Shown in pieces: positions 29,794 through 41,880 of a stretch of DNA of 64,000 bases. Origin of the DNA: Deinobacterium chartae (GTDB lineage Bacteria; Deinococcota; Deinococci; Deinococcales; Deinococcaceae). The notes under the pieces were generated by a model. The model was given only the letters and a program-made list of their open reading frames with translations. It was not told the origin of the DNA and searched no databases. Location of the stretch: positions 186,001-250,000 of the forward strand of contig NZ_JACHHG010000005.1 in assembly GCF_014202645.1 (NCBI RefSeq), given 5' to 3'. Position 1 is the first letter of the stretch. Each line of letters opens with the position of its first letter. The translations under genes were made by a program, and so were the position numbers.

Positions 29794-29838
29794 GCAATCA
29801 AAGGCGCACGGGGTTTACCGTGCGCCGTTCGTATTTTT
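29794..29838 (+). promoter_or_regulatory. Cold-shock gene leader with hairpin, copy 1
   Basis: GCAATCAA, then GGCGCACGG / CCGTGCGCC with a 6-nt loop, then TATTTTTGGAA and the ribosome site GAGGAG. The second cold-shock gene has the same layout with compensating base changes, so this is probably a folded regulatory leader. Confidence 0.6.
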
Positions 29839-29857
29839 GGAACTCGAGGAGTTGAAC

Positions 29858-30122
<265 letters not shown>

Positions 30123-30132
30123 TCCCTGCCCC

Positions 30133-30168
30133 AAAGAAGAGGACCGTTTCCGGTCCTCTTCTTTTTTT
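30133..30168 (+). terminator. Terminator of cold-shock gene copy 1
   Basis: AAAGAAGAGGACCG / CGGTCCTCTTCTTT with a 4-nt loop and a T7 tail. Confidence 0.9.
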
Positions 30169-30202
30169 GGGCCCAGCCGCCCCCGGCGGAGGGCCAGGAG
30201 GA

Positions 30203-32269
30203 TCAGTCGGCGGCGCGCTCGACCAGGGTCAAGATGGTGTACGTCGCGACCAGCTGGTCGTTTTGGTTGGTGATCTCCACCGCCCACTCGACCACGCCGG
30301 TGGGGCGCTCGCCCGGCTTGGCGTCCTTGCGGATCTTGCGCTTGGCCGTGATGCGTGCCCGGATGGTGTCTCCGATCCCGACCGGCTCGATAAAGCGCAG
30401 GCGCTCGAGGCCATAGTTTGCCAGCACCGGGCCGGGTGCGGGGCTCACGAACATGCCCGCCGCCACCGAGACCAGCAGGTAGCCGTGCGCCACGCGCCGA
30501 CCGAAGATCGAGTCGCGCGCAGCGATCTCGTCGAGGTGCGCATAGAAGTGGTCGCCGCTGAGGTTGGCGAAGTTGACGATGTCCGCCTCGGTGATCGTGC
30601 GGCGGTGGGTCAGGTACGAGTCACCGATGCGCAGCTCGTCAAAGGTCTTGCGGAACGGATGAACGCGGTCCTCGAGGACCTCGCCGCCGGTCACGTACTC
30701 GCCGGTGATGGCACCCAGGGTGGTGGGGTCGGCCTGCACCGCGGTGCGCTGCATGTAGTGCTTGATGCCGCGCACGCCGCCCAGTTCCTCGCCGCCGCCC
30801 GCGCGTCCGGGGCCGCCGTGCACCAGTTGCGGCAGCGGCGAGCCGTGGCCGGTGCTCTCCGGAGCGCTGTCGCGGTTGAGCACCAGCACGCGGCCGTGCG
30901 CGCTGGCAAGGCCGTAGAACAGCTCACGCACCTCGGAGCGCTCGTGACTGACGATGCTGGCGACCAGGCTGCCGCGCCCGCGCCGGGCGAGTTCGGCGGC
31001 CTCGTCGGGGCCCTGGTAGGGCATCAGGGTCACCACCGGACCGAAGGCCTCGAGTTCGTGCGGGGCGCTCGCCTCGAGGGGGCGCTCGCAGTACAGCACC
31101 GTGGGGGCCATGAAGCCACCCGCCTCCCAGTCGCCGCCGAGCAGTTCGGGGCGCTCGTGGCCCAGCAGCAGCTCGGCCTCGGCGCACAGGGCCTGCACGA
31201 CCTTGACGGTCTCGTCACGCTGGTGGGCGTTGACCAGCGGCCCCATGCGCACGTCGTCGCGGGTGGGGTCACCCAGGGTGATCTTTGACAGGCGGGCGCG
31301 CAGCGCCTCGCTCACCGCCTCCACCCGGTCGCGCGGCACGATGACGCGGCGGATCGCCGTGCACTTCTGACCGGCCTTGGCGGTCATCTCGTTCACGACC
31401 TCGCGCACGAACAGGTCAAACTCGGGCTGTCCGGGCTGCACGCTCTCCCCCAGCACGATGGCGTTGAGCGAGTCGGCCTCGGTGTTAAAGGGAATGCTGC
31501 GCGCCACGATGTTCGGGTGGGTCTTGAGCTTGCGGGCGGTGGCGGCCGAACCGGTAAAGGTCACCACGTCCTGCTCCTCGAGGTGGTCGAACAGGTCGCC
31601 CGCGCCGCCGCAGATCAGCTGCAGCGAACCTTCGGGCAAGATGCCCGACTCGATGATGGCGTGCACCACCCGCTCGGTGAGGTAAGCGGTCTGGGTGGCG
31701 GGCTTGACCAGCGAGGGCACCCCGGCGACGAAGCTGGGTGCGAATTTTTCCAGCATGCCCCACACCGGAAAGTTAAAGGCGTTGATGTGCACGGCCACGC
31801 CCTCGCGCGGAACCAGCACGTGCTGCCCTACGAAGGTTCCGCGCTTGGAGAGGCGCTCGACTTCGCCCTCGACTAAAAAGCGCTCGTTGGGGAGTTCCCG
31901 GCGGGTCAGGCTGGAGTACGAAAACAGCGTGCCGATGCCGCCTTCGATGTCTACCCAGCCGTCACGGCGGGTGGCTCCGGTGCGGTAGGACAGCTCGTAG
32001 AACAGTTCCTTGCGCTCGGTCAGGTAGCCGGCCAGGGCGCGCAGCATGGCGGCGCGCTGGTGAAAGGTGGTGCGGCGCAGCGCGCGGCCCTGCTCGCGGC
32101 CGTAGCGCAGCGCCGCCGCGAAGTCGAGGCCGTCGCTGGAGACCAGCGCGACCGGGGCGCCGTAGGCAGCGTCGCGCACCAGCGTGCCACCGCTCCCCTC
32201 GACCCAGCGTCCCTCGAGGTAACTGGCGAGGCGGGTGGCGGTTTCGGAAGGAAAGGCAGGAGTGGTCAT
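30203..32269 (-). CDS. paaZ: Bifunctional phenylacetate ring-opening enzyme PaaZ
   Basis: 688 residues. Residues 1 to about 520 form an aldehyde dehydrogenase: [19 protein letters not shown], the catalytic Cys in [12 protein letters not shown] and the C-terminal [20 protein letters not shown]. Residues about 540-688 are a MaoC-type hydratase ([36 protein letters not shown] with the catalytic Asp and His). PaaZ hydrolyses the oxepin-CoA ring and oxidises the resulting aldehyde. It is the last gene of paaABCD-paaZ; 56 bp separate it from paaD. Start ATG 32269 with AAGGA upstream. Confidence 0.96.
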   Translation of the reverse strand: MTTPAFPSETATRLASYLEGRWVEGSGGTLVRDAAYGAPVALVSSDGLDFAAALRYGREQGRALRRTTFHQRAAMLRALAGYLTERKELFYELSYRTGATRRDGWVDIEGGIGTLFSYSSLTRRELPNERFLVEGEVERLSKRGTFVGQHVLVPREGVAVHINAFNFPVWGMLEKFAPSFVAGVPSLVKPATQTAYLTERVVHAIIESGILPEGSLQLICGGAGDLFDHLEEQDVVTFTGSAATARKLKTHPNIVARSIPFNTEADSLNAIVLGESVQPGQPEFDLFVREVVNEMTAKAGQKCTAIRRVIVPRDRVEAVSEALRARLSKITLGDPTRDDVRMGPLVNAHQRDETVKVVQALCAEAELLLGHERPELLGGDWEAGGFMAPTVLYCERPLEASAPHELEAFGPVVTLMPYQGPDEAAELARRGRGSLVASIVSHERSEVRELFYGLASAHGRVLVLNRDSAPESTGHGSPLPQLVHGGPGRAGGGEELGGVRGIKHYMQRTAVQADPTTLGAITGEYVTGGEVLEDRVHPFRKTFDELRIGDSYLTHRRTITEADIVNFANLSGDHFYAHLDEIAARDSIFGRRVAHGYLLVSVAAGMFVSPAPGPVLANYGLERLRFIEPVGIGDTIRARITAKRKIRKDAKPGERPTGVVEWAVEITNQNDQLVATYTILTLVERAAD

Positions 32270-32325
32270 ACGGGTCCTTTCGCACGGCGGGGCAGCGCCT
32301 GAGGCCGCTCCCGGAAGGCACAGGT

Positions 32326-32823
32326 TCAGACGGTCTTGAAGGCCTCGAAAGGCTCGCGGCAGGCGTTGCAGACGTGAATGGTCTTGCACAGCGTCGGCCC
32401 GAAGGTGTTCTTGACGGCGGTATTGAATGAGCCGCAGCGGGGGCAGCGCGGCGGGTTCGCCTCGAGGGCGATCAGCGGCGTGTCCCCGGCGGGCGTGGGC
32501 GGGGCGATGCCGTAGGCCTCGAGCTTGCGCCGCGCCTCGGGGCTGATCCAGTCGGTGGTCCACGGCGGCGAGATCACGCTCTGCACGCTCACCTCGAGGC
32601 CGAGTGCCCGCACCGCCGCTGCGACCTCGTCGCGGATGACGTGCAGGGCCGGACAGGCCGAGAAGGTGGGGGTGATGGTCACGCGGGCGCGGCCCTCCTC
32701 GAGGTGCACCGCGCGCACGATCCCCATCTCGACCACGTTCACCACCGGAATCTCGGGGTCAAGCACCCGGGCGAGCGCGTCCCAGACCTCGCGCTCGCTG
32801 GGGCGGGCCAGCGGGTTTACCAC
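32326..32823 (-). CDS. paaD: Phenylacetyl-CoA epoxidase assembly protein PaaD
   Basis: 165 residues. N-terminal DUF59/MIP18-like domain ([37 protein letters not shown] with the conserved Cys) and a C-terminal zinc-binding part (PPRCPRCGS and [14 protein letters not shown]). PaaD is thought to help metallocentre assembly of the epoxidase. Start overlaps the paaC end by 7 bp. Confidence 0.95.
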   Translation of the reverse strand: MVNPLARPSEREVWDALARVLDPEIPVVNVVEMGIVRAVHLEEGRARVTITPTFSACPALHVIRDEVAAAVRALGLEVSVQSVISPPWTTDWISPEARRKLEAYGIAPPTPAGDTPLIALEANPPRCPRCGSFNTAVKNTFGPTLCKTIHVCNACREPFEAFKTV

Positions 32824-33587
32824 GCGACCGCCTCGGGGTCGGCGCGGGCCACCCCCTGCATCTCGGCGAGCAGTTCGGGCAGGTGAGGGCTGTGCTGGTC
32901 ACGGGACCAAACGTCCTCGGGCGCGCCCCAGGCTGGAACGCTCAGACCGCAGGCCCCCAGGTGCTGCCGGGTGCTCTCCTCCCAGCGGGGCCGCAGCGCG
33001 CTCAGGTCGGGCAGCAGACCCTGAGCGGCCAGCTCGGCCTCGCCGGGCAGCGGGACGAACAGCTGCGCGCTCAGCGGCCACTGCAGCTCGAGGGCTGCCT
33101 GGGTGCGGCGGCGGGACTCGTCGGTGCCCAGCCCCAGGCGCTGGATCCACAGCGCGCTGTGCTGCAGGTGAAAGCGCTCCTCGCGCAGCATCTTCTCGGC
33201 GGCCTCGCGCAGCGGGCGGTAGCTGCTCGCGCGCGCCGCGCTGAGCCACACACTCTCGTAGGCGTCGAACAGGAACTGGCGCAGCAGCGTAAAGGCCCAG
33301 TCGCCGCGCGGGTACTCGAGCAACTGCGCGCAGCGGAACTCGGTGGCGTCACGGCCAAAGGCCAGCGCGTCCGGGTCGCTGCCGTCCAGTTCGGCGCGCA
33401 GGCGCAGCCAGGTCTCGGCGTGACCCAGTTCGTCCTGGGCGAGGTTGGCAAGGGCGATGTCCTCCTCGAGGATCGGCGCGTGGCCGATCCATTCGCCGTT
33501 GCGCTGCGCGAGGATCAGCTCGTCGTCGGCCAGGGCCGTGAACCGGAGGATCAAAGTGGCCCGGGCCTGCGGGGTGAGGTCAGTCAC
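32817..33587 (-). CDS. paaC: Phenylacetyl-CoA epoxidase structural subunit PaaC
   Basis: 256 residues. Ferritin-like four-helix protein ([55 protein letters not shown]) lacking a full di-iron set, as in PaaC, the scaffold partner of PaaA. A GTG start is used (33587), with GGGAG 8 nt upstream; the longer frame to 33686 is out of register with the family. Overlaps paaB by 8 bp. Confidence 0.94.
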   Translation of the reverse strand: MTDLTPQARATLILRFTALADDELILAQRNGEWIGHAPILEEDIALANLAQDELGHAETWLRLRAELDGSDPDALAFGRDATEFRCAQLLEYPRGDWAFTLLRQFLFDAYESVWLSAARASSYRPLREAAEKMLREERFHLQHSALWIQRLGLGTDESRRRTQAALELQWPLSAQLFVPLPGEAELAAQGLLPDLSALRPRWEESTRQHLGACGLSVPAWGAPEDVWSRDQHSPHLPELLAEMQGVARADPEAVAW

Positions 33588-34143
33588 GTTCGGCTCCCTG
33601 GGGGCGTTGCTTGTGCTTGCTGATGTGCGAGCCCACCACGCCGTACGACGACTGCTGACGGTAGGTCTTGTCGCGCGCGGGGGCAAACCAGCTCTCGACC
33701 GTCTCGGGGCTCTCGTCGCTGCGGGTGATCGCCGCCTCGGGCACGATCCACCACACGAGCGTCGGGCTGTGCGCGAAGTGCTCGCGCGCCCGGCGCAGCG
33801 CCGCTTCGGGCGAGGCCGCCTCGAGGGTCAGGGCGTAGTCCACGAAGGTCATCGAGCGGCGATGGTTGGTCTTGCGGAACACCAGGTAACGCTGCGGCGC
33901 GGCCGCCTCGGGTTCGGTCGCCGGAAGCTCGCCCTCGGTCACCAGTTCCTCGGCCGTGCGCGCCAAGATCACCCGGGCGGGAACGACCCACAGCGACACC
34001 GCGCTGGGACGGCGTACGAACACGGTGCGGGCGGTGACCAGGGCGTGCTGCGGGTCGGTGGCGTGCACGCTGCCAACCGCCTGGTGCGGCTTTCCGGGCG
34101 CGTCCTGCTTGAACACTTCCCAGCGGGGCCATTGCGTGTCCAT
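33580..34143 (-). CDS. paaB: Phenylacetyl-CoA epoxidase subunit PaaB
   Basis: 187 residues, longer than the about 95-residue E. coli PaaB. The first half ([38 protein letters not shown]) is the PaaB fold; the second half repeats the pattern ([35 protein letters not shown]), so this looks like a tandem two-PaaB-domain protein. The start is 34143, or 34146 with one more Met. Lies 4 bp from the paaA stop. Confidence 0.88.
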   Translation of the reverse strand: MDTQWPRWEVFKQDAPGKPHQAVGSVHATDPQHALVTARTVFVRRPSAVSLWVVPARVILARTAEELVTEGELPATEPEAAAPQRYLVFRKTNHRRSMTFVDYALTLEAASPEAALRRAREHFAHSPTLVWWIVPEAAITRSDESPETVESWFAPARDKTYRQQSSYGVVGSHISKHKQRPQGAERD

Positions 34144-34147
34144 CATC

Positions 34148-35110
<963 letters not shown>

Positions 35111-35164
35111 GCGGTCCTCCTGTGGGGTGCGGGCCGGGGTGCAGGCGGTACGGGGCGTCACACC

Positions 35165-35194
35165 CACTTTACCTAACATTAGTTAGGTAAAGTG
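35165..35194. promoter_or_regulatory. Operator palindrome of the paa operon
   Basis: CACTTTACCTAAC-ATTA-GTTAGGTAAAGTG, a perfect 13-bp inverted repeat with a 4-nt spacer. Its core CTAACATTAGTTAG fits the TetR-type PaaR operator reported in Thermus (C-N-A-A-C-G-N-N-C-G-T-T-N-G) except at the central G/C. It lies at the predicted transcription start, suiting repression relieved by phenylacetyl-CoA. Confidence 0.8.
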
Positions 35195-35220
35195 TAAGGA
35201 ACAGCGTTTTGACGTGTCAA
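35191..35220 (-). promoter_or_regulatory. Promoter of the paa operon
   Basis: Minus strand -35 TTGACA (35215-35220), 18-bp spacer, -10 TACACT (35191-35196). The -10 overlaps one end of the palindrome. Confidence 0.7.
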
Positions 35221-35403
35221 GCACGCCGGTTCCACCCGAGGCCACCTGCCTAGAGAAGTTTCCCCGGCCCGTGGTCGCCCCCGCTCGCTTTCCGACCGTA
35301 GCCCAGTGTGCTCCTGCCAGCTTCTGCTCCGTCCTGCAAGGGCTTTTGTCCCGGGAGTGGCATTATCCTCTCATCTGTGGTAAGCTGAGCACCTTCCATA
35401 AAT

Positions 35404-35456
35404 GCGATCAACCGGGCGCACGAGATGGTAAAAGGTGCGCCCATCGTTTTGGAAGG
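35404..35456 (+). promoter_or_regulatory. Cold-shock gene leader with hairpin, copy 2
   Basis: GCGATCAA, then GGGCGCAC / GTGCGCCC with a 13-nt loop, then CGTTTTGGAA. Same order of elements as the leader at 29794. Confidence 0.55.
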
Positions 35457-35470
35457 CAGAGGAGCTGAAC

Positions 35471-35735
<265 letters not shown>

Positions 35736-35767
35736 CAAAACCCCGGACGGGGCTGACTCTGCCCCGC

Positions 35768-35794
35768 GAGGACCGGTCCCGGTCCTCTTTTTTT
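35768..35794 (+). terminator. Terminator of cold-shock gene copy 2
   Basis: GAGGACCG-GTCC-CGGTCCTC with a T7 tail; the stem is the same as in the copy 1 terminator. Confidence 0.9.
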
Positions 35795-35964
35795 ATGCCC
35801 GCTCACCCAGCACCACCTGTGGCATCCGCGTGAAGCGGGGGATGGCAGCCTCAGCCCCGCTTCTCACGGGTGCTGTTATTCACCGGCACGTTATGCTCCT
35901 TGGCTCGAGCATTCCTCATCAAGCGTGGCGGGAAAGTTCATCCGGCAGCGGCATAATTATAAAC

Positions 35965-37122
35965 GTGGGAAACAACCTTGCCGGGCGAGCGCTGCGCGCG
36001 CTGACGCTCTCACTGACCGGACTCGTCCTCCTGACCTCTCCCCTGGCCGGAGCACAACCCGCTCCGGTTCAGACCCCGCAGGCCCAGGCACCCCAGAACC
36101 AGCGTCAGGCACCGCAGCGCAACATCGGCGTAGCCTCGCTCAGCGAGGCCAACGCCGCACTGTTCCGCAAGGCCCAGCCCGCCACCTTCCGCCTCGAGCA
36201 TCGCTCGATCACCGATTCCAACACCCCCGACGGGATAGGAACCGGATTTTTCATCACCAAAGACGGCCTGGCACTCACCGCCTACCACGTGGTCGAGGGA
36301 GCCAGGGTCTTGAGTGCCCGCACCCTCTCCGGCGAACGCTACCCGGTCGAGGTGGTCGGATTCGACGCCCAGGCGGACCTGGCCGTGGTCCAGGTAAAGG
36401 CGAGCAGGAACGTGCCGTTCCTGCCGCTGGCCGCCAGCACCCCCAAGGTAGGGCAGCTGGCCCTGGCCATCGGCAACAGCCGCGGTCAGCTGCTGCAACC
36501 GAAACAGGGTCGCCTGCTGCGCCTCGAGGTCGCTGCCGACCGCGCCGACTTTCCCAGCGGCACCCTCGAGCTGGACGCGCCGTTGGCCCCCGGCGACTCG
36601 GGCGGACCGATCCTGAGCGAAAGCGGCGAGGTGATCGGCGTCGTGAGCTACATCCGCCTGGACGACCGCGAGCGCCTGCGCTCGTACGCGATCCCGGTCG
36701 GCTCCCAAAACGCCCTGCTGCAGGAACTGCGCGCCGGAACCAAACGCGACGTGCCCGCGCTGGGCATCACCGCCTCGAACGTGCTGGCCAACATCCGCTT
36801 CCTGCCCGAGGCCTTTCCCAAGCTGGGCCTGGGACCCAAACCCGGAGCGATCTTCGACGGGCTGGCACCCAACGGCCCGGCGGCGCGCGCCGGACTGCGC
36901 CCGGTGGTCCCGATCTCCGAAGGCGACGAGGACACCCCGCCTCAGCTGCGCGGCGACGTGATCACCGCGCTCAACGGCAAGACGGTACGCTCCTTCGAGG
37001 AACTGGTGGCGCGGGTGCGCGAGCACAAGGTGGGCGAAACCGTGAAACTCACCGTGCAGCGCGGAAACCAGACCGTCGAGATCAGCGTGCAGCTCGAAGC
37101 GCGCGCGCAGGTGGCCTTCTAG
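35965..37122 (+). CDS. Secreted trypsin-like (HtrA/S1C-type) serine protease with PDZ domain
   Basis: 385 residues. Signal peptide (LRALTLSLTGLVLLTSPLAGA), then a Pro/Gln-rich linker (residues about 32-55). Catalytic triad: His in LALTAYHVVEG, Asp in AQADLAVVQVK, Ser in APGDSGGPILS. A PDZ domain (about residues 285-380, GPAARAGLRPV, LRGDVITALNGK) follows. It probably degrades misfolded proteins outside the membrane. I use the GTG at 35965: CATAAT lies 7 nt upstream (leaderless) and the signal peptide then starts correctly; an upstream ATG at 35830 would bury it. Confidence 0.88.
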   Translation: MGNNLAGRALRALTLSLTGLVLLTSPLAGAQPAPVQTPQAQAPQNQRQAPQRNIGVASLSEANAALFRKAQPATFRLEHRSITDSNTPDGIGTGFFITKDGLALTAYHVVEGARVLSARTLSGERYPVEVVGFDAQADLAVVQVKASRNVPFLPLAASTPKVGQLALAIGNSRGQLLQPKQGRLLRLEVAADRADFPSGTLELDAPLAPGDSGGPILSESGEVIGVVSYIRLDDRERLRSYAIPVGSQNALLQELRAGTKRDVPALGITASNVLANIRFLPEAFPKLGLGPKPGAIFDGLAPNGPAARAGLRPVVPISEGDEDTPPQLRGDVITALNGKTVRSFEELVARVREHKVGETVKLTVQRGNQTVEISVQLEARAQVAF

Positions 37123-37149
37123 CAGCTGGCCCGCACGCACGCGTGACCA

Positions 37150-37188
37150 AGCGGCGCTCCTGTTGGCTCGAGGAGCGCCGCCGCTTTT
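37150..37188 (+). terminator. Terminator after the protease gene
   Basis: AGCGGCGCTCCT / AGGAGCGCCGC with a 9-nt loop and a CTTTT tail; converges with the end of cobQ. Confidence 0.75.
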
Positions 37189-37195
37189 AGGAGGC

Positions 37196-38620
37196 TCAGG
37201 CCCGACCCGAGCGCAGTTGCTCGGGAGCGGGCAGGTGCGCGGCCCAGCCGCTCGAGGTGACCAGTGCAGCCGCACGCTCCAGTTCGGCCTCGAGCAGCGC
37301 GTCCCAGTCCTCGGCCTCGCCCTGCCAGCCCAGGCGGTTCAGGAAGCTCGCCCGAAACACGGCGTCCTCGAGCAGACCGTGCAGGTACACGCCCCACACG
37401 TTGCCCTGCCGCCAGCCCAGCCCCGCTTCCAGGTACGGCATGGCGCCCGGTCCCGCGCGGGTCTCGCCGTGATGGATCTCGTAGCCGCGCACCCGCGCGC
37501 CCCCCTCGAGCCGCACCTCACGCCAGGCGGTGGTCTTGGCCGGGGCCAGCTCGGTTTCGAGGTCGAGCAAACCCAGGCCCTCGGCGTCGCCGCCCTCGAG
37601 GCCGTGCGGGTCGCGCACCACCCGCCCCAGCATCTGCATGCCGCCGCAGATCCCCAGCAGCGGCGTGCCTGCCCGGGCAGCGCGCGCGACCCGGGCCGCC
37701 AAACCGGTCCGGCGCAGGTATTCGAGCGAGGCGACCGTGTTGCGGCTCCCCGGCAAGATCACCGCCGCGTAGGCGTCGAGCGGGTCGCCGGGAGCGACCG
37801 CCTCGAGGGACACGCCGGGCGCGTGCCGCAGCGGATCGAACTCCTCGAGGTTCGAGGCCCCCGGGTACACGATCAGCCCGATGCGCACCCCCTCGCGCGC
37901 CTGCGGGCGGCGGAAGGCATCCTCCTCGGGCAGACGGTGCTCGAGCATCGGGACCACCGCCGTGACCGGCACCCCGGTGCGCTGCTCGAGCCATTTCGGC
38001 GCGTCGAGCAGCAGCTTGGGGTCCCCACGGAACTTGTTGAGCACAAAACCTTTCAAGCGGGCCTGCTCGTGCGGCTCCAGGCAGGCCCAGGTTCCCAGCA
38101 GGTGCGCAAAGGCCCCGCCGCGGTCGATGTCGGCGATCAGGTGCACGTCCGCCTGTGCCTCGAGGGCCACCCGCATGTTCACGATGTCCGAGGACTTGAG
38201 GTTGACCTCGGCCGGGCTGCCCGCTCCCTCGATGATCACCAGTTCGTACTCGGCCAGCAGGCCGTGCAGGGCCTGCTGCACCGTGGGCCACAGCGCTTTT
38301 TTACGCTGCATCCAGGGCAGGGCGCTGACCTCGAGGTCCGGCTCGCCCAGGCGGATCACCGCCGAGCGGGTATCCCCCAGCGGCTTGAGCAGCACCGGGT
38401 TCATGCGCGGCTCGGCGGGGACGCGCGCGGCGCGGGCCTGCAAGGCCTGGGCGCGTCCGATCTCCAGGCCGCCCGGGGTCACGGCGGCGTTGTTGCTCAT
38501 GTTCTGGGCCTTGAACGGAGCGACCCGCACGCCCAGGTTCGCGTAGTAACGGCACAGGGCCGCGGCCAGGAAGCTCTTGCCCGCGTCGCTGGTGCAGCCC
38601 ATCAGCATGATCGCCTTCAT
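37196..38620 (-). CDS. cobQ: Cobyric acid synthase
   Basis: 474 residues. N-terminal dethiobiotin-synthetase-like ATPase (MLMGCTSDAGKSFLAAALCR, FKAQNMSNNAAV) and a C-terminal class I glutamine amidotransferase with the nucleophile Cys in LLGICGGMQMLG and a His in GVYLHGLLED. It amidates adenosylcobyrinate diamide at four side chains. ATG at 38620 overlaps the preceding stop (ATGA) and has GGAG upstream. Last gene of the riboswitch-controlled operon. Confidence 0.96.
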   Translation of the reverse strand: MKAIMLMGCTSDAGKSFLAAALCRYYANLGVRVAPFKAQNMSNNAAVTPGGLEIGRAQALQARAARVPAEPRMNPVLLKPLGDTRSAVIRLGEPDLEVSALPWMQRKKALWPTVQQALHGLLAEYELVIIEGAGSPAEVNLKSSDIVNMRVALEAQADVHLIADIDRGGAFAHLLGTWACLEPHEQARLKGFVLNKFRGDPKLLLDAPKWLEQRTGVPVTAVVPMLEHRLPEEDAFRRPQAREGVRIGLIVYPGASNLEEFDPLRHAPGVSLEAVAPGDPLDAYAAVILPGSRNTVASLEYLRRTGLAARVARAARAGTPLLGICGGMQMLGRVVRDPHGLEGGDAEGLGLLDLETELAPAKTTAWREVRLEGGARVRGYEIHHGETRAGPGAMPYLEAGLGWRQGNVWGVYLHGLLEDAVFRASFLNRLGWQGEAEDWDALLEAELERAAALVTSSGWAAHLPAPEQLRSGRA

Positions 38621-39576
38621 CGCAGCTCCTTCCAGGCTGCCACCAGTTCGCGGTTCTCGGCAGCGGTGCGGGTCGAGACGCGCAGCAGGTCCGCGTGCCC
38701 GTACGAGCCGCAGTCGCGCACCCGCAGACCGCGCCCCAGCAAACGGGCGGTGATGCCCGGTGCGTCCGGTACCCGCACGGTGAAAAACGGCAGGCCGGTC
38801 GGGCGCGCTCCCAGCCCGGCGGCCAGTTCGGCGGCCAGGGCCCGGACCTGCGGCAGGGTCCGCTCGAGAAAGCCGCCTGCGCGCGGCAGGGCCAGCAGCA
38901 GCGCCTCGAGGGGGGCGGGCAGCGCCCAAGCACTCTGCAAGTTGTTCAGGCGCGCGATCAGACCGGCAGGCCCCAGCGCGTAGGCGGGCCGCGCTCCCAC
39001 GATTCCGTGAGCCTTGCCCGGCGAGCGCAGCCGCAGCAGGCGAGGGTGCGGGGCGAGGCGGGGCGGCTCCGCGAGAAACTCGGCGTAGGCCTCGTCCAGC
39101 ACCACCAGCGGCCCCAGCTCCAGCAAAACCTCGAGCTCGGCCGCGGTGAGCACGCGTCCGGTCGGGTTGTGCGGGTTGGAGAGATAAATCATCCGCACCC
39201 CGTTCATGCGGCCCGGATCGGAGGGAGAACGCACCTCGAGGTCTGCGCGCACCAGCGCGCAGGCCCGGGCGAACTCGCCGAACGGAGCGCCCAGCGCCAC
39301 CACCCGGTCGCCGGGATTCAGGCAGCTCAAGGCCAGACGGTACATCAGTTCGCTCGATCCCACGGCCAGGGCCACCGCGTCCGGGTCATAGCCGTGCAGC
39401 GCTCCCAGCGCCGCACGCGCCGCGCGGTAGGTCGGGTCCGGGTAACGCGCGAGGTCCGCCGAGCGCCAGGCCTCGACCAGCAGCGGATTAGGGCCAAAGG
39501 GATTCGAGTTCACCGAGAAGTCGATGCGCGCCGCACCCCCGCCGTGCGGGGCGCGCGCTAGCGGCGGAAAGTCCAC
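38617..39576 (-). CDS. cobD: Threonine-phosphate decarboxylase-like PLP enzyme
   Basis: 319 residues. HisC-type class II aminotransferase fold: [45 protein letters not shown] and the PLP lysine in [14 protein letters not shown]. In a cobalamin operon this family makes (R)-1-aminopropan-2-ol phosphate from L-threonine phosphate. It is a little shorter than the usual 350 residues. GTG start with GGGAGG upstream; overlaps the cbiB stop by 19 bp. Confidence 0.9.
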   Translation of the reverse strand: MDFPPLARAPHGGGAARIDFSVNSNPFGPNPLLVEAWRSADLARYPDPTYRAARAALGALHGYDPDAVALAVGSSELMYRLALSCLNPGDRVVALGAPFGEFARACALVRADLEVRSPSDPGRMNGVRMIYLSNPHNPTGRVLTAAELEVLLELGPLVVLDEAYAEFLAEPPRLAPHPRLLRLRSPGKAHGIVGARPAYALGPAGLIARLNNLQSAWALPAPLEALLLALPRAGGFLERTLPQVRALAAELAAGLGARPTGLPFFTVRVPDAPGITARLLGRGLRVRDCGSYGHADLLRVSTRTAAENRELVAAWKELR

Positions 39577-40430
39577 AGTCCTCCCAGCAGGGCGGCGGTC
39601 CAGGCCGCCCGTCGCACGAAACGGCGGGCACGCGGCAGGTCTGCCCGCGCGGGCAGGCGTCCGCCCGCGTTCAGAACGTACACCCCGCGCTTGGAGAGCT
39701 CGACGCCCAACACCCCGGCCAGCGCCGACATCGGGTAGCCCGCGTTGGGCGAGGCGGTGTTGCGCGCGTCCGATAGCATGACCCGCGCGCCGCCGCCGCT
39801 ACGGTCGAGCGCGCACAGCAGCAGACCGGTCAGCCGGGCGGGCAGCAGGTTCAACAGGTCGTCGATGCGCGCCGCAGCTTTACCGAAACGCTCGAGTTCG
39901 GGCGTGCGGTAGCCCCACATGGCGTCGGCGGTGTTGGCGTAACGGTAAAGGGCGGCGGCGGGCAGGCCGCCCAGCGCGTACCACAGCAGCGGAGCCACCA
40001 GCGAATCCGAGAGGTTCTCCGAGAGCGACTCGAGGGCCGCGCCCACCACCTCGGCCTCGGGCAGCGCGGAGGTGTCCCGGCTCACCAGATGCGTTGAGAG
40101 GGCGGCCCTGGCCGCCTCGAGGTCCGCAGCCGCCTGCACCTCGCCGACCGCCGTGTCCAGCGCGCGCCAGGCGAACAGCGGCTTGAGCAGGGCCGCGCGG
40201 GCCAGCGGGCGCAGCGGCGCGGGCAGGCGGGAAGCGGCGCCTTCGGCCACACGGGCGATCAGCACGCTCAGCAGCGCTCCGCCCAGCCACGCCACGGCAC
40301 CCGAGCGCAGCGAAGGAGTGCCGCGCCTGCGCGCCCAGCCGAGATAGCGGCCCATCCACACCACCGGATGCAGGCGGGCGGGCGGTTCGCCCAGCAGATG
40401 ATCGATCAGGAAAGCCAGCCACACGCTCAC
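39558..40430 (-). CDS. cbiB: Adenosylcobinamide-phosphate synthase
   Basis: 290 residues, integral membrane. [21 protein letters not shown] is the family N-terminus; [20 protein letters not shown] and [12 protein letters not shown] are conserved. It joins aminopropanol phosphate to cobyric acid at the inner membrane. GTG start, overlapping the cbiA stop by 4 bp. Confidence 0.95.
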   Translation of the reverse strand: MSVWLAFLIDHLLGEPPARLHPVVWMGRYLGWARRRGTPSLRSGAVAWLGGALLSVLIARVAEGAASRLPAPLRPLARAALLKPLFAWRALDTAVGEVQAAADLEAARAALSTHLVSRDTSALPEAEVVGAALESLSENLSDSLVAPLLWYALGGLPAAALYRYANTADAMWGYRTPELERFGKAAARIDDLLNLLPARLTGLLLCALDRSGGGARVMLSDARNTASPNAGYPMSALAGVLGVELSKRGVYVLNAGGRLPARADLPRARRFVRRAAWTAALLGGLWTFRR

Positions 40431-41764
40431 GAGGCGGTCTCCACAAAACGGCGGGCCAAGTCGGGTGCGCCCGCAAAGTGCAGGTGCAGGTAACTGGCCA
40501 AGACGCTGCCAGACGCGTATCCCTCGAGCTGCTGGCCGCCGGCTGCGCGGTAGGCGGGACGGGGCGAGGGGTCCTCGAGGACCGAGTAGTGAAACTCGTG
40601 GCCCCGCAGCGTCTGTCCGGCCTGCGCCAGCGGTGAGTCGTGCAGGGCCACGACCTCGCGGTAGCCCAGGGTCAAGCGCCCGGTCATGCGCGAGCGCAGC
40701 GGGGTCACGCCGGTCATCTCGAACACCTGCCCCTGAGGGTCGCTGAGGCTACGGCCCAGGTACATCAGACCGCCGCACTCGCCCACCACCGGTCGGCCCG
40801 TGGCCGCAAAATCCCGCACCGCAGCGCGCAGGGTCCGGTTGGCCTCGAGGGCCGCTGCGTGCAGTTCCGGGTACCCGCCTCCGAAGTACAGCGCCCCCAC
40901 CTCGGGCAGCGCCGCGTCGCGCAGCGGGCTGAAGCGCACCAGTTCGGCCCCGGCCGCCTCGAGCGCCTCGAGCGCGTCCGGGTAGTAGAAGTGAAAGGCC
41001 TCGTCCCAGGCCACCCCGATGCGCGCACGCCTGGGGCGCGGAAGCGGCAGGGCCGCGCCGTCCACCTCGAGCGGCCCTGCCGCGTGGGCGGCCTCCAGCA
41101 GACCCTCGAGGTCCAGGGTCGCAGCGGCGCGGGCGAACACGGCCGGGTCCAGCGGGTGCTCCAGCGCCCCGACCAGTCCCAGGTGTCGTTCGGGCAGCGC
41201 CAGGGTGCTGCCCCGCTCGAGGTAGCCGAACGAGCGCACCCCCACCTGCTCCAGCGCGGTCTCGCACATGTGGGCGTGCCGTCCCGAGCCAACCCGGTTC
41301 AAGATCACGCCCACCAACTCGAGGTCCGGCGCAAAATTCCGAAACCCCAAGGCGGTGGCGGCCACCGAGCGGGCCGCACCCCAGGCGTCGATGACCAGCA
41401 CCACCGGGGCGCGCAGCCTGCGGGCGAGCTCGGCGGTAGACGCCTCGTCCGACGCCGCGTCGCGCCCGTCGAACAGGCCCATCACGCCCTCGATCAGCGA
41501 CACGTCGGCCTTGGAAGCCGTGCGTGCGAACAGCGCCTCGAGGGTTCTCGGCGGCAGCAAGAAGCCGTCGAGGTTTCTTGCTGCCGCCCCCGCCGCCCGC
41601 TCGAGGTGGGTGGGGTCGAGGTAGTCGGGCCCGGCCTTGAACGGGGCCACGCTCAGCCCGCGCGCGCGCAGGGCCGCCGCCACCACCGACGTCACGGTGG
41701 TCTTGCCCGACCCCGAAGACGGGGCGGAAAAGACCAGACGGGGAGCGGAAAGCAGGGTGGTCAT
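40427..41764 (-). CDS. cbiA: Cobyrinate a,c-diamide synthase
   Basis: 445 residues. N-terminal P-loop [14 protein letters not shown] and [14 protein letters not shown]-terminal amidotransferase with Cys in [12 protein letters not shown] and the GHEFHYS loop. It amidates the a and c side chains of cobyrinate. A 116-bp gap separates it from cobO; this gap contains no gene. Confidence 0.95.
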   Translation of the reverse strand: MTTLLSAPRLVFSAPSSGSGKTTVTSVVAAALRARGLSVAPFKAGPDYLDPTHLERAAGAAARNLDGFLLPPRTLEALFARTASKADVSLIEGVMGLFDGRDAASDEASTAELARRLRAPVVLVIDAWGAARSVAATALGFRNFAPDLELVGVILNRVGSGRHAHMCETALEQVGVRSFGYLERGSTLALPERHLGLVGALEHPLDPAVFARAAATLDLEGLLEAAHAAGPLEVDGAALPLPRPRRARIGVAWDEAFHFYYPDALEALEAAGAELVRFSPLRDAALPEVGALYFGGGYPELHAAALEANRTLRAAVRDFAATGRPVVGECGGLMYLGRSLSDPQGQVFEMTGVTPLRSRMTGRLTLGYREVVALHDSPLAQAGQTLRGHEFHYSVLEDPSPRPAYRAAGGQQLEGYASGSVLASYLHLHFAGAPDLARRFVETAS

Positions 41765-41880
41765 GCAGAGAACCTCAGGGGCAAAGGGGAAAAGCGTCCG
41801 TGATCCGTTTTCAGCGATCCATGGGGTGGCGCGCGGCGAGAAGGCCCGGGAACACGCTCACCCCCAAGCGCGCACCCGCT

